Source of the DNA: a candidate division WWE3 bacterium
Lineage (GTDB): Bacteria > Patescibacteriota > WWE3 > UBA101185 > UBA10185
Direction: 5' to 3'
Assembly: GCA_012798315.1 (NCBI GenBank)
Contig: JAAZNL010000058.1
Location: 1 to 34,922, forward strand
DNA: 34,922 nucleotides
In this document: in pieces, positions 1 through 8,525 of the stretch
Numbering within the stretch: the stretch's first letter is position 1
How the letters are laid out: every line of letters starts with the position of its first letter
Position numbers and translations under genes: made by a program
Notes under the pieces: generated by a model
Told to the model about the DNA's origin: nothing
The model's database searches: none
Seen by the model: the letters and a program-made list of their open reading frames with translations, nothing else

Positions 1-520
1 AGAATTAGCAAAAGAATCGGCAACTAAAAATAATATTTCAATTGATTATAGAGTAGGGGACGCTTGTGCTTTGGAATTTGCGGACAACTCGTTTGATAAT
101 GCTCTTTTTTCGTTTAATGGTTGGTCAATGATCCCGACTAAGGAAGCCCGATTTGAAGCCGCGAAAGAGATTTACAGAATCTTAAAACCCGGGGGCTATT
201 ATATTTTTACGGCACACAAACGTACTTTTTTTGGACAGGAATTAATCTGGATTACCCAATTTGTGCGATTGTATTTATTAAAACCGTTAGGTTACAAAAC
301 TTTAGAAAAAGATTTTGGAGATTATTATTTTAAACGTGATTCCGAAACAACATACCCGATAGAACAATTTGTTAGCTTTATGAATGTGAACGAAGTAAAA
401 AAAATGCATGAAGAACTAGGGTATGAGATTGTATTAATGAAAATGCGCAGTGAAATAACAAACGAAGATGAAACACTAACCAGCGGCAATGTAATGTTTT
501 TTGTATGTAAAAAGAAATAA
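1..520 (+). CDS. SAM-dependent methyltransferase, class I (5' truncated)
   Basis: The frame is open from base 2, so the gene begins outside the window and only about 170 C-terminal residues are present. A GDA-x-x-LEF-x-D-x-SFD segment at the left edge is the motif II region of Methyltransf_11-type enzymes. It is followed by a conserved EIYRILKPGG segment, typical of the strand after the SAM pocket in small-molecule or lipid methyltransferases. The glycine-rich SAM-binding loop (motif I) is cut off. The first in-frame TTG at 71 falls inside the fold and is not a credible start. The substrate cannot be told. It ends 9 bp from a convergent acyltransferase gene, so no operon partner is visible downstream. 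Confidence 0.8.
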   Translation, partial: ELAKESATKNNISIDYRVGDACALEFADNSFDNALFSFNGWSMIPTKEARFEAAKEIYRILKPGGYYIFTAHKRTFFGQELIWITQFVRLYLLKPLGYKTLEKDFGDYYFKRDSETTYPIEQFVSFMNVNEVKKMHEELGYEIVLMKMRSEITNEDETLTSGNVMFFVCKKK

Positions 521-528
521 TCTTATAT

Positions 529-1632
529 CTATTTGTGCAAACTTATTTTCTTAACTATCCGATTAAAGATTATTCCGATTAATATAAGTACAAATAAATA
601 AACTAGAGTAGCAATACCTGCGGGTACGTGTTTGTAAATAAAATCATATCTATACATTAAGGGCCATTGGATCAAATAAATTTCATATGAGTAAATTCCC
701 AGCAATACTAGAAATTCCGATTTATATCGTTTTAACAAAAATAATGCGACAAAAGATAAAGTGGTAATCATACTCATTATTTGTTCAATTTTTAAATTCT
801 GCCCTATTCCTGAGTTTATAGCTGTGTAATAAATAGCATAAGACAAAACTGCCATTAATACGTACCTTAAGATATAAATAATTTTCTTGTGTGATTCCCT
901 AAGGAAGTAAAAATTCGCACGAATTTCACTTAATGGTTTAAGATGCAAAAAAGTTGCAAATATCATACCAAAAGGAAAGGCTAGGGTATGAAGAATATAA
1001 AGCTTCTGAACGTCAAAGACCACAGGCAGTTTAAAACTCAAAAGAACGGTTGTAATTAAAAATAACGTAAGAGCCGATACGGAAGGATATTTTTTTACAA
1101 AGATCCAAGGATAAACCAAATAATAGAAAAGTATCCAGGTAAAATACCAAAGCGGCGAATTTATGTCTATAAAAATATCTGCACGTGGATAAAAACCCAA
1201 ATAGTTTTTTAAGAGTAGAGAATTTGGATGCCACTTTTGAAAAAGGATTAAGTCCATTACTAAGATAACAGTTAGCACCAACCACATAGGTATGAATATT
1301 TGAGGTAAACGTTTCTTGTAAAACGCCCATGGGCTCAACTTTTTATTAAGCATTGAAACAGTAATACCGAAACCGGACAAAAAAAGAAAAATATTTACTC
1401 CTACGCCGGCTCCTATCGACAAGGGAAATAAAAATCTATTATCACTCGACAAAAAATACCCTACATGGCCAAAAAGCACTAAAAGTATCGCGACACCTTT
1501 TAACTCGTTTGTATGACTAATCAACATCTCGTGTCGGTTAATATCTTTACGCAGAGTTACCAGGGTAATAAATAAAAACCCGAGAATAAAAATTTTTGTT
1601 TGGAGTATTGGATCCGATATACTAATCTGCAT
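529..1632 (-). CDS. Acyltransferase 3 family membrane protein (OafA/YrhL-like)
   Basis: A 367-residue polytopic membrane protein with about ten hydrophobic segments. Near residues 42-60 is the LKGVAILLVLFGHVGYF signature of acyltransferase-3 enzymes, with the conserved His of the R/K-x10-H motif, and an FLFLSGFGITVSM segment follows. The family moves acyl (often acetyl) groups across the membrane onto sugars of surface polysaccharides. Its start overlaps the end of the upstream SGNH hydrolase gene by 11 bp, so the two are translationally coupled. In many bacteria these two activities occur as one fused OafA-type protein, and here they are separate. Substrate unknown. Confidence 0.85.
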   Translation of the reverse strand: MQISISDPILQTKIFILGFLFITLVTLRKDINRHEMLISHTNELKGVAILLVLFGHVGYFLSSDNRFLFPLSIGAGVGVNIFLFLSGFGITVSMLNKKLSPWAFYKKRLPQIFIPMWLVLTVILVMDLILFQKWHPNSLLLKNYLGFYPRADIFIDINSPLWYFTWILFYYLVYPWIFVKKYPSVSALTLFLITTVLLSFKLPVVFDVQKLYILHTLAFPFGMIFATFLHLKPLSEIRANFYFLRESHKKIIYILRYVLMAVLSYAIYYTAINSGIGQNLKIEQIMSMITTLSFVALFLLKRYKSEFLVLLGIYSYEIYLIQWPLMYRYDFIYKHVPAGIATLVYLFVLILIGIIFNRIVKKISLHK

Positions 1633-2359
1633 TTATTATTTTAGACCAGAGCAGATAGCCTTTTGCTGAAGGGTGAAATAAATCTTCAGCATAATTATCA
1701 TCAGAAGCGTTTAAAACTTTTCTGCTATCTTTGTACAAATCAACCAGTTTTAAACGGTCATTCTGGGCTAATGACTTGATTATACTATTATATTGCTGAG
1801 TTCTCATATCATAATAGTGTGTTAGCGGAAACCTAATTAAATCGTTAGAGCCAAGATAAGGCACAGTAATTACCAGGATTTGAGCTTTAGTCTTAACCAA
1901 TAACTGGTTCAGAATATCGTTGTAATTGCTCCTAAAAGCCTCCAAAGAAACCTGATCGTGCATGTCGTTTATGCCTATAAATAACGTTACATAATCTGGC
2001 TTTTGGGCTATTGCCTGCGGCAGTTGGGCTTTCAAAACGTCTATACTTTCATCCCCGGGCCACGCCAAATTTACAACATTTACTTGCCAGTACTTTTCGC
2101 TAAGTTTTTCAGCATAAGAGTATACAAAAGTATCTTCAATTTTTCTGGCACCTACGCCTGCCGAAAGACTATCGCCCAAAGCTACATATTTAGCCTGGCC
2201 TTCATTGTTGCTATTTCCTACAGTAAAAGTGTTAGAAACAAAAGGACTTGAAAGATGTTTTTCTCCTATTACATTATAAATACGTGAGTATGAGGCCCAA
2301 AGGTAAATGTAGCCAAATAGACAAAGCAGCAAAAATACAAGCAGTAATTTTAGTTTCAC
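1622..2359 (-). CDS. SGNH/GDSL hydrolase, membrane-anchored
   Basis: A 245-residue protein with one N-terminal hydrophobic segment (about residues 3-21) and an extracytoplasmic SGNH domain. Block I is ALGDSLSAG with nucleophile Ser64, the Asn block is GINDMHD near residue 130, and the catalytic Asp/His pair is in DLFHPSAKG near residue 228. It probably works with the coupled acyltransferase as an O-acyl transferase or esterase on a cell-surface polymer. The start is GTG at 2359, with a TATAAT box 8 nt upstream and no Shine-Dalgarno sequence, implying a leaderless or nearly leaderless mRNA. Divergent from the His-rich gene at 2429. Confidence 0.85.
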   Translation of the reverse strand: MKLKLLLVFLLLCLFGYIYLWASYSRIYNVIGEKHLSSPFVSNTFTVGNSNNEGQAKYVALGDSLSAGVGARKIEDTFVYSYAEKLSEKYWQVNVVNLAWPGDESIDVLKAQLPQAIAQKPDYVTLFIGINDMHDQVSLEAFRSNYNDILNQLLVKTKAQILVITVPYLGSNDLIRFPLTHYYDMRTQQYNSIIKSLAQNDRLKLVDLYKDSRKVLNASDDNYAEDLFHPSAKGYLLWSKIINAD

Positions 2360-2428
2360 AGTAAGTTATTATATACACTAAGATGTAAAATATATAAGTA
2401 ATAAATTTTTTAAAGGAGGTGAGTTTGT

Positions 2429-2659
2429 ATGGAACCAGAATTTGACGACGAATCAGAAACGAAAGGAAATGATAAAAAATTTCATGGGCGCCATCACGAT
2501 AGAGATGGAGAGTGTGAGCACGACCATCCTCATCATGGACCGGGCCACGGGCCACGACCTGAACTTCCTCCCCATTTGTTTAGAGAAATCATGGATATGA
2601 AGGAAAAAATCGGAAAGCTTGAAGGGATGGTGGAAGTTATTCTAAAGAAATTAGATTAA
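2429..2659 (+). CDS. Small His-rich, acidic protein with C-terminal coiled coil
   Basis: A 76-residue protein not recognised as a named family. The N-terminal half is charged and His-rich (GRHHDRDGECEHDHPHHGPG within residues 17-45, one Cys), suggesting metal binding. The last 30 residues (MDMKEKIGKLEGMVEVILKKLD) have heptad spacing of hydrophobics and look like a short coiled coil or oligomerisation helix. The start is secure: a near-perfect anti-16S match AAAGGAGGTGA lies at 2412-2422, 6 nt from the ATG, much stronger than most genes here. No signal peptide, so cytoplasmic. The divergent arrangement with the SGNH gene suggests separate control. Metal binding is inference. Confidence 0.8.
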   Translation: MEPEFDDESETKGNDKKFHGRHHDRDGECEHDHPHHGPGHGPRPELPPHLFREIMDMKEKIGKLEGMVEVILKKLD

Positions 2660-2704
2660 CGTTGATTGATCATCGTGTGGTAAAAGTTTATTATCTATAT
2701 ATAC

Positions 2705-4948
2705 ATGGATGAGACTCAAGATACACCGGTAGTACAACCGGATCCGCGAAAAGAACAGGTAAAAAAGCATGTGAATTTAGTTGTTCTTGCTTTGGTGGCC
2801 TTTTTGTTACTCTCGGGCATAGCTGTTTTATACACAAATTTTCAACTTAAACGTCCTTCGAGAAACATGGGTAAAGAAACCGTAGCCGAAGATCTCAAGA
2901 AAGATGAAACAAGCCAAAATGCGGGACCCGCAGAACCCTTCGACGGAGTGTCGAATTTATCAGATGTAACTAATATAAGCGATTATAATTTCAGTAAAGA
3001 CGCCGGGGAGTTATTAGTCAAGAATAATTTTGTAGTAGTGCCCGCGCAAGATAAAGAGTTCTTTCCTTTTTACGAATCCAACCGTTACAGTATGTATCCA
3101 AACTTTATAACTACTGATGCTGTTTTACACAATTATCATCTTGTATTTAACTTTATACTTAAAAAATTGGAGCAAGATCAGCTTTATGAAATTGTCAAAA
3201 CTTTAAACTCAGAAATGCTAAACAAGGCAGTAAGTCAGTACAATATAGCGAGGGGTACTGACTGGGAAAATGCCGCAAAACGAAACGTTGCCTTTTTTGC
3301 TGTAGGCAGTAAGCTGTTGGATTCCAAAGTGAGCGTGCCAGCCATAGTAAACGATGTAGTAAATCAGGAACTTTCCCTTATAGAAAAGCACGACGGAATT
3401 ACCGAATCACCTGTCTTAAATCTTGGAGCAAATATTTCTGATAAGATTTCCACACCGCAGGGGGATTTATCCTTAGAAGGTTTAAAAGAAGATTATACAC
3501 AATATGTTCCCCGCGGTCATTACGATCAAAACGAGACACTTAAAGCATACTTTAAAAGCATGATGTGGTACGGAAGAGCAACTTTCAGACTTAAAAACGA
3601 AGACGAAACTAAATCCGCCATCTTGATTAGTATCGCGCTAAACAACAGTAACTCTAACCAAAAATGGACAAAGATTTTCGATACTGTTAACTTTTTCGTT
3701 GGACAAACTGATGACATAAACTATACCCAGTACAAAAAACTCATAGCGGAAAGCTTTGGTGATCCTGCAAACGAGGCCAGTGTTATAGCAAACAAGGAGG
3801 GTTTTAAAACCTTTTTAACAAAAGCGGCATCATTGGAATCTCCTCAAATAAATTCCATACCAATTTTAGACCGTATGTTACAACCGGATAGGGATAAAGA
3901 AATCAAAGGTTTTAGATATATGGGTCAGCGGTACACAATAGACGCGTCAGTTATGCAAAAACTGGTTTACAGAGATGTATTAAAAAACCCCAACGAAAAA
4001 TTACGATATTTACCAAAAGGTTTAGATGTTGCAGCTGCGATGGGATCAGAAGAGGCGTATAACATTTTAAAAGATATGAAGGAGACAGATTACAAAGGTT
4101 ATCCGGAAAATATGCAAAAACTCCGGGATCATATCCAAAATAATATACCTCAATCCGTTTGGACTTCTAATTTATACTGGAGCTGGATGTATACGCTTAA
4201 TACTTTAGTCGGGGCGGTATCGGAAAAGTCACCATCATTTATGAAATCAACAGCGTGGCTTCACAAACAGTTAAACACATATTTAGCAAGCTGGACCGAA
4301 CTTAAACATGACACTATATTGTACGCTAAACAAGTTTATGCGGAAATGGGCGGAGGGCAGCCGGAAGAAAAAGATGATAGAGGTTATGTTGAGCCAAATC
4401 CGGAACTTTACAAGCGTTTAGGAAATTTAATAGAGCTGACAAACACGGAACTAACTAAACGAAACATGCTTTCATCTGCTACAGGGGATATTTTATCGAA
4501 AATGCAATTATTGGTGAACAACCTGGAAACAATCTCTAACAAAGAATTAAACGGCCAGGAACTAAGCGAAGCAGATTATAACGTTATTCGCGATTTTGGC
4601 GGCTCCATAGAACACTTTTGGTATGAAGTAAATAAAGAGGACATTGGTGATCAAAACACCGGAAGCTATCTCGATGACAATCCCTCGTCTCTTGTGGCGG
4701 ACGTGGCTACCGATCCGAACGGCGAGGTTTTAGAGGAAGGCACCGGAAGAGTTTTTCATATTTATGCTATAGTACCCGTGGACGGGAAACTAAGAATAGC
4801 CAGCGGGACTGTATTTTCTTATTATGAATTTCCTTGGCCAATTAACGACCGTCTGACCGACAAAAAGTGGAACGAAATGCTTGATTCGAAGAATGCTCCG
4901 GAATTACCAGAATGGACAAAAACCTTTATCGGAAAATCGCTTTATTAA
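2705..4948 (+). CDS. DUF3160 domain protein, membrane-anchored
   Basis: A 747-residue protein with a short cytoplasmic N-terminus, one transmembrane helix near residues 25-46 and a large extracytoplasmic domain. The segment FPFYESNRYSMYPNFITTD followed by AVLHNYHLVFNFILKKLE is the recognisable start of DUF3160, a family of large secreted or anchored proteins of unknown function common in CPR bacteria and some archaea. The C-terminus (FHIYAIVPVDGKLRIASG, then SYYEFPWP) also fits DUF3160. Its 3' end overlaps the CapA-like gene by 37 bp, so the two form an operon and may act on the same cell-surface material. Function unknown. Confidence 0.85.
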   Translation: MDETQDTPVVQPDPRKEQVKKHVNLVVLALVAFLLLSGIAVLYTNFQLKRPSRNMGKETVAEDLKKDETSQNAGPAEPFDGVSNLSDVTNISDYNFSKDAGELLVKNNFVVVPAQDKEFFPFYESNRYSMYPNFITTDAVLHNYHLVFNFILKKLEQDQLYEIVKTLNSEMLNKAVSQYNIARGTDWENAAKRNVAFFAVGSKLLDSKVSVPAIVNDVVNQELSLIEKHDGITESPVLNLGANISDKISTPQGDLSLEGLKEDYTQYVPRGHYDQNETLKAYFKSMMWYGRATFRLKNEDETKSAILISIALNNSNSNQKWTKIFDTVNFFVGQTDDINYTQYKKLIAESFGDPANEASVIANKEGFKTFLTKAASLESPQINSIPILDRMLQPDRDKEIKGFRYMGQRYTIDASVMQKLVYRDVLKNPNEKLRYLPKGLDVAAAMGSEEAYNILKDMKETDYKGYPENMQKLRDHIQNNIPQSVWTSNLYWSWMYTLNTLVGAVSEKSPSFMKSTAWLHKQLNTYLASWTELKHDTILYAKQVYAEMGGGQPEEKDDRGYVEPNPELYKRLGNLIELTNTELTKRNMLSSATGDILSKMQLLVNNLETISNKELNGQELSEADYNVIRDFGGSIEHFWYEVNKEDIGDQNTGSYLDDNPSSLVADVATDPNGEVLEEGTGRVFHIYAIVPVDGKLRIASGTVFSYYEFPWPINDRLTDKKWNEMLDSKNAPELPEWTKTFIGKSLY

Positions 4949-6615
4949 TATTCTTTCTTTTAATTCTCATAACTGCCGGTATATTTTTTAATATCCAAAA
5001 ATTCGACCGATCCAAAAGTACCGCGATTACAGCCGACACTACTAACGCACAAGAGTTAAGTCTTCAATTTTTAGAATTTAAAAAAAACAAACTTGCACTT
5101 CTAAACACAGAAACAACTGCGTCCTTTATTGCCGTAGGGGATATTTCTTTTTCTCGCGGTGTGGAAAGAGTTGTTAAATATCAAAAAAACATAAATTTTC
5201 CTTTTTTAAAAACTAAGGAAATTTTAAGTAACGCTGACATAACTTATGCCAACCTGGAGACACCTATAACCTACGGACCGGAAGTTCCGGACGGTTCCAT
5301 GATTTTCAGATCAAATCCCGGAACGGAACTGGCATTAAAATGGGCGGGGATCGACGTTGTAAATTTAGCAAATAATCACAGTTATAACTTTGATAAGGAA
5401 GGCCTGAGGGATACTTTCAAATTTTTGCGAGATGCCGATATTCAGTACGCCGGGGCGGGGGACAATAGTACACAGGCATACACACCGGTGCTTATTCAAA
5501 AAAACGGAATCAAGTTTGCATTGCTTTCGTACGAATCTATGGATATTGTTCCAAATGAATACGAAGCAGAAGAAAATAAACCGGGCATTGCATTTATGCG
5601 AATTGATAAAATGCAGGAATCGGTGAAAAAGGCAAAAACTTTGGCCGATGTGGTTATAGTAGCTATGCACGCGGGGGAAGAATATGTTCCGTTAGGAAAT
5701 GATTTACAAACAAATTTTGCTCACGCTGCCATAGACGCCGGAGCAGAAGTTGTAATAGGAGATCATCCGCATGTTATTCAAAATGCAGAAGTTTATAAAG
5801 AAAAAATTATTTTTTACAATTTGGGTAATTTTGTTATGGATCAAATGTGGTCAGATGATACACGCAGAGCATTAATATTTGAAGGAATATTTACAAAAAA
5901 GGGGTTAGAAAAATTTTATGTTACTCCGGTACAAATTGAGCATTATTCTCAGCCAAATCCTGTTACAGGAGAATTAGCCGATACAATTGTAAATAGACTA
6001 CAGCTCAGCATGCAAAAGGAATACACAGTAGATTACGATAAAATTCTAGAATCGTATGTAAAAACACCAAAATTTGCATACACAACAGTTCTAGGAAATA
6101 CCACAAAAGATCGGACACCTTCAGAAAAGAATATTATTACAAATTTAGACAAAGATACAGATTACGAAAATATATTGCTTAAAAATGGGCAGGTGCAAAT
6201 TATATCTGGTAAACAATTGTTGTGGACCTCACCGGAAAATTGGTGGGTTGATGATGTGATAGTTGAAAAATCCCTGAACGACGAAAGAACTCTAGTTAAT
6301 ATGTCAGTTTGGAAAGAAGGTAATTTTGGAAAGTCTAAACCTTTGTGGGAAACAGAAGACGATAACTCGATTAAAAATCATATGTTTGTATTCGCTCTGG
6401 AAAATAAAATGCTAAAACATATATGGCAGTCGTCAAATCTCCCGGTTCCAAACTGCAAAATAGAATTTAGGGATATAGAAGGGGATGGATCAGTGGAACT
6501 CATTGCGTACGAAGGCGATTACCAAAACGCTCCATTATGTACTGCAGCACACATTGCAGTGTTTAGATGGAAAGAATGGGGATTTTATAATCAGTGGCGT
6601 GAAAGTATAAATTAG
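4912..6615 (+). CDS. CapA-family protein (PGA_cap metallophosphatase fold) with C-terminal extension
   Basis: A 567-residue protein with an N-terminal membrane anchor (about residues 8-26). Residues about 70-350 form the CapA/PGA_cap domain: FIAVGDISFSRGVE, then ANLETPIT, NLANNHSYNF, AMHAGEEY and GDHPHVIQNAEVY followed by LGNFVMDQ. These carry the Asp, Asn and His metal ligands of the calcineurin-like fold. CapA is linked to poly-gamma-glutamate capsule export or anchoring, but most CPR members have no proven substrate. The last roughly 200 residues resemble no capsule protein I know and may form a beta-rich domain. It overlaps the upstream DUF3160 gene by 37 bp; ATG at 4912 is the first workable start. 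Confidence 0.85.
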   Translation: MDKNLYRKIALLIFFLLILITAGIFFNIQKFDRSKSTAITADTTNAQELSLQFLEFKKNKLALLNTETTASFIAVGDISFSRGVERVVKYQKNINFPFLKTKEILSNADITYANLETPITYGPEVPDGSMIFRSNPGTELALKWAGIDVVNLANNHSYNFDKEGLRDTFKFLRDADIQYAGAGDNSTQAYTPVLIQKNGIKFALLSYESMDIVPNEYEAEENKPGIAFMRIDKMQESVKKAKTLADVVIVAMHAGEEYVPLGNDLQTNFAHAAIDAGAEVVIGDHPHVIQNAEVYKEKIIFYNLGNFVMDQMWSDDTRRALIFEGIFTKKGLEKFYVTPVQIEHYSQPNPVTGELADTIVNRLQLSMQKEYTVDYDKILESYVKTPKFAYTTVLGNTTKDRTPSEKNIITNLDKDTDYENILLKNGQVQIISGKQLLWTSPENWWVDDVIVEKSLNDERTLVNMSVWKEGNFGKSKPLWETEDDNSIKNHMFVFALENKMLKHIWQSSNLPVPNCKIEFRDIEGDGSVELIAYEGDYQNAPLCTAAHIAVFRWKEWGFYNQWRESIN

Positions 6616-6655
6616 CATATATTAAAATTATTTAGTAAAATAGACTAACGCCTAT

Positions 6656-7069
6656 ATGAAACTACGCGTTAGACTTATAGTTTTACTTATATTCATCTTC
6701 GCAATAGCTCTGTCTGGGTTTGCCGTTTTGCGTTCCGAGCAGGAAAAAAGACTACGAAAATATTTGGCTGAGAAGGATTATTATTCCAGCCAATACAATG
6801 CTTGGTTAACATACAAAAAAGAATACCAGGATCAAATTACCAGACTGGCCGAGGAAAACAGAACCACAATGGCCAAAACTAAAGCAGATTATGAAATGTT
6901 ATTAGCACAACAATCGGACTTGATAAAAGAACACACCAGAACACAATTGGACGGCACTCAAAACACGGCATCTTCACAAGGCGGTTCGATTACTTCCTCC
7001 AATCAGACATCAACCCAAACAGTAAAAGTAACAAGGCCGGTCTCTAAGCCAAAAACAAGGACCTCATAA
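6656..7069 (+). CDS. Hypothetical single-pass membrane protein with coiled coil
   Basis: A 137-residue protein of unknown function. Residues 5-25 form a transmembrane helix preceded by basic residues (N-in). Residues 28-95 are rich in Glu, Lys, Ala and Leu and read as a coiled coil. The last 40 residues are a Ser/Thr/Gln-rich tail ending in basic residues, probably disordered. A TAAAAT box lies at 6636-6641, so this is likely the first gene of the operon running to 10195; the next gene starts 1 bp after its stop. The topology suggests an extracytoplasmic scaffold, but no family could be assigned. Confidence 0.65.
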   Translation: MKLRVRLIVLLIFIFAIALSGFAVLRSEQEKRLRKYLAEKDYYSSQYNAWLTYKKEYQDQITRLAEENRTTMAKTKADYEMLLAQQSDLIKEHTRTQLDGTQNTASSQGGSITSSNQTSTQTVKVTRPVSKPKTRTS

Positions 7070-7070
7070 T

Positions 7071-7571
7071 ATGAAAAATAAAACAAATAAATTAATATTT
7101 AATGTCTTATTCCTTTTTATGCTTTTGTTCGTCGTGTTGCTAAAACAATCGGTCTCCGATTCAAAAAGCTTTTTGTCGACAAATAAGATTTCTTTTTTAG
7201 GCAAGGTGTTTGCTGAGGATGATGATGAGGAAGAGGATGAAGAGGACGAAGACGAGGAAGATAAAGATGATGACGACGAGTATGAAGAAGAAATAATATA
7301 CGAAACTGTCGAAATTCCCGTAGTCCCTTTTGTACCTATACAAAGATATGTAACCGTAGTGGACCAGGGATACGACATAGATACAGATAAAGACGGGCTA
7401 GTAGATGCTTTGGACCCACACCCCGCAGTTCACGAAAAAGAATTGTTTACTGACGAAGATAACGACGGGATACCAAATGCGTTGGATAAATACAAGAACG
7501 AAGATGACTTTTTATTCATAGATTTCTCAGATGAAAATGATAATGGTATTCTTGATGCCTTTGAATACTAA
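7071..7571 (+). CDS. Secreted acidic protein with thrombospondin-type-3-like Ca-binding repeats
   Basis: A 166-residue protein. An N-terminal hydrophobic segment (about residues 8-26) acts as signal or anchor. Residues 50-75 are almost pure Asp/Glu. Then come three D-x-D-x-D-G-type loops: DTDKDGLVDALD, DEDNDGIPNALD and DENDNGILDAFE, the pattern of TSP3/EF-hand-like calcium-binding repeats. It follows the 6656 gene by 1 bp and precedes the ApbE gene by 6 bp. The same repeat type recurs at the N-terminus of the membrane protein at 8509, suggesting that the two assemble in the same Ca2+-dependent surface complex. No enzyme domain is seen. Low-complexity acidic codons make the opposite strand open too, but that is an artefact. 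Confidence 0.75.
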   Translation: MKNKTNKLIFNVLFLFMLLFVVLLKQSVSDSKSFLSTNKISFLGKVFAEDDDEEEDEEDEDEEDKDDDDEYEEEIIYETVEIPVVPFVPIQRYVTVVDQGYDIDTDKDGLVDALDPHPAVHEKELFTDEDNDGIPNALDKYKNEDDFLFIDFSDENDNGILDAFEY

Positions 7572-7577
7572 ATCCCA

Positions 7578-8525
7578 ATGAAAATAATTGAACGTGTTCT
7601 AAAAAACAAAATAATGGCTACGGACGTCTATATTTGTTTGGCCTCGGAAAAAATTCCTGAAGACGAGATGCAGGCAGACGCGGATAAAATAATAGACCAA
7701 ATGAAAGACTTTGAACAAAAATACAGCAGATTTATTCCGAACAACTATCTCTCAAATTTAAACGAGTCCGAAATATTTGAGGCATCGGAAGATCTTTTAG
7801 AACTAATTGAAGCAGGCGAAAGCTATTATAAAAAAACGCAGGGTTTATTTGATCCGACAATACACAACTATTTGGTAAATGAAGGATACAATGTCAGCAA
7901 AAATCAAGGTTTTTACGACAAAAGTATAAAACCCATTGAGGAAATTAAAAAATTTAATTTCTCCGATATCAATATAAATTACCAAACAAAAATAATCAGA
8001 AAACCTAAAGGTTTAAAAATAGACTTCGGAGGTATCGGAAAAGGCTATATTGTAGATAAAACAACAAAATGGGTAAGCCAAAAATATATGGATTTTTGCA
8101 TTGATGCTGGAGGAGATATGTTTTTAGGAGGTACTGACAGGATAAACAAATATCCGTACTGGGCAATAGAAATAGAAAATCCGCTAGAAGAAAAACCCGA
8201 TACGCTTTTACCGACACTATTAGTAAAGGATCTTGCTATAGCCACTTCGGGAATCGGCAAACGGGTATGGCAAAAGGACGGAGAAACAAAAACTCATATT
8301 ATAGATCCCAAAACACACAAAAGCGTTCAAAATGATTTATTGTCCGTAACAGTAATAGGCAATAATACGGTGTACGCGGACATTTACGCTAAAACATTGC
8401 TATTGCTCGGGGGTAAAGATGGTTTAAAATATTGTAATATCGGAAAAATACCTGCGGTATTTTTAACGAAATTTGGCGAAGTGTTAATTTCGAAAGAAAT
8501 GAAAAAATATGTATGGCAAAAGTAA
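7578..8525 (+). CDS. apbE: FAD:protein FMN transferase (ApbE family)
   Basis: A 315-residue protein. ApbE signatures in order: RFIPNNYLSNLNES near residue 55, LKIDFGGIGKGYIVDK near residue 145, FCIDAGGDMFLGG near residue 170, the THIIDPKTH motif near residue 240 and the Mg-binding ADIYAKTLLLLGG segment near residue 270. ApbE splits FAD and attaches FMN through a phosphoester to Ser/Thr of partner flavoproteins. No signal peptide or lipobox is visible, so a cytoplasmic enzyme is likely, unlike many ApbE lipoproteins. It lies in a tight operon with a heme-type membrane reductase and an FAD reductase. No obvious FMN_bind domain partner is in the window, so the target is unknown. Confidence 0.88.
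   Translation: MKIIERVLKNKIMATDVYICLASEKIPEDEMQADADKIIDQMKDFEQKYSRFIPNNYLSNLNESEIFEASEDLLELIEAGESYYKKTQGLFDPTIHNYLVNEGYNVSKNQGFYDKSIKPIEEIKKFNFSDININYQTKIIRKPKGLKIDFGGIGKGYIVDKTTKWVSQKYMDFCIDAGGDMFLGGTDRINKYPYWAIEIENPLEEKPDTLLPTLLVKDLAIATSGIGKRVWQKDGETKTHIIDPKTHKSVQNDLLSVTVIGNNTVYADIYAKTLLLLGGKDGLKYCNIGKIPAVFLTKFGEVLISKEMKKYVWQK

Noticed and set aside
2274-2555. Minus-strand open frame across the His-rich gene and the SGNH start
   Set aside because: Antisense to the His-rich gene, which has a near-perfect ribosome site and coherent coding pattern.
7064-7378. Minus-strand Ser-rich open frame opposite the acidic protein
   Set aside because: It is the complement of GAx/GAG-type acidic codons; no ribosome site and no recognisable domain.
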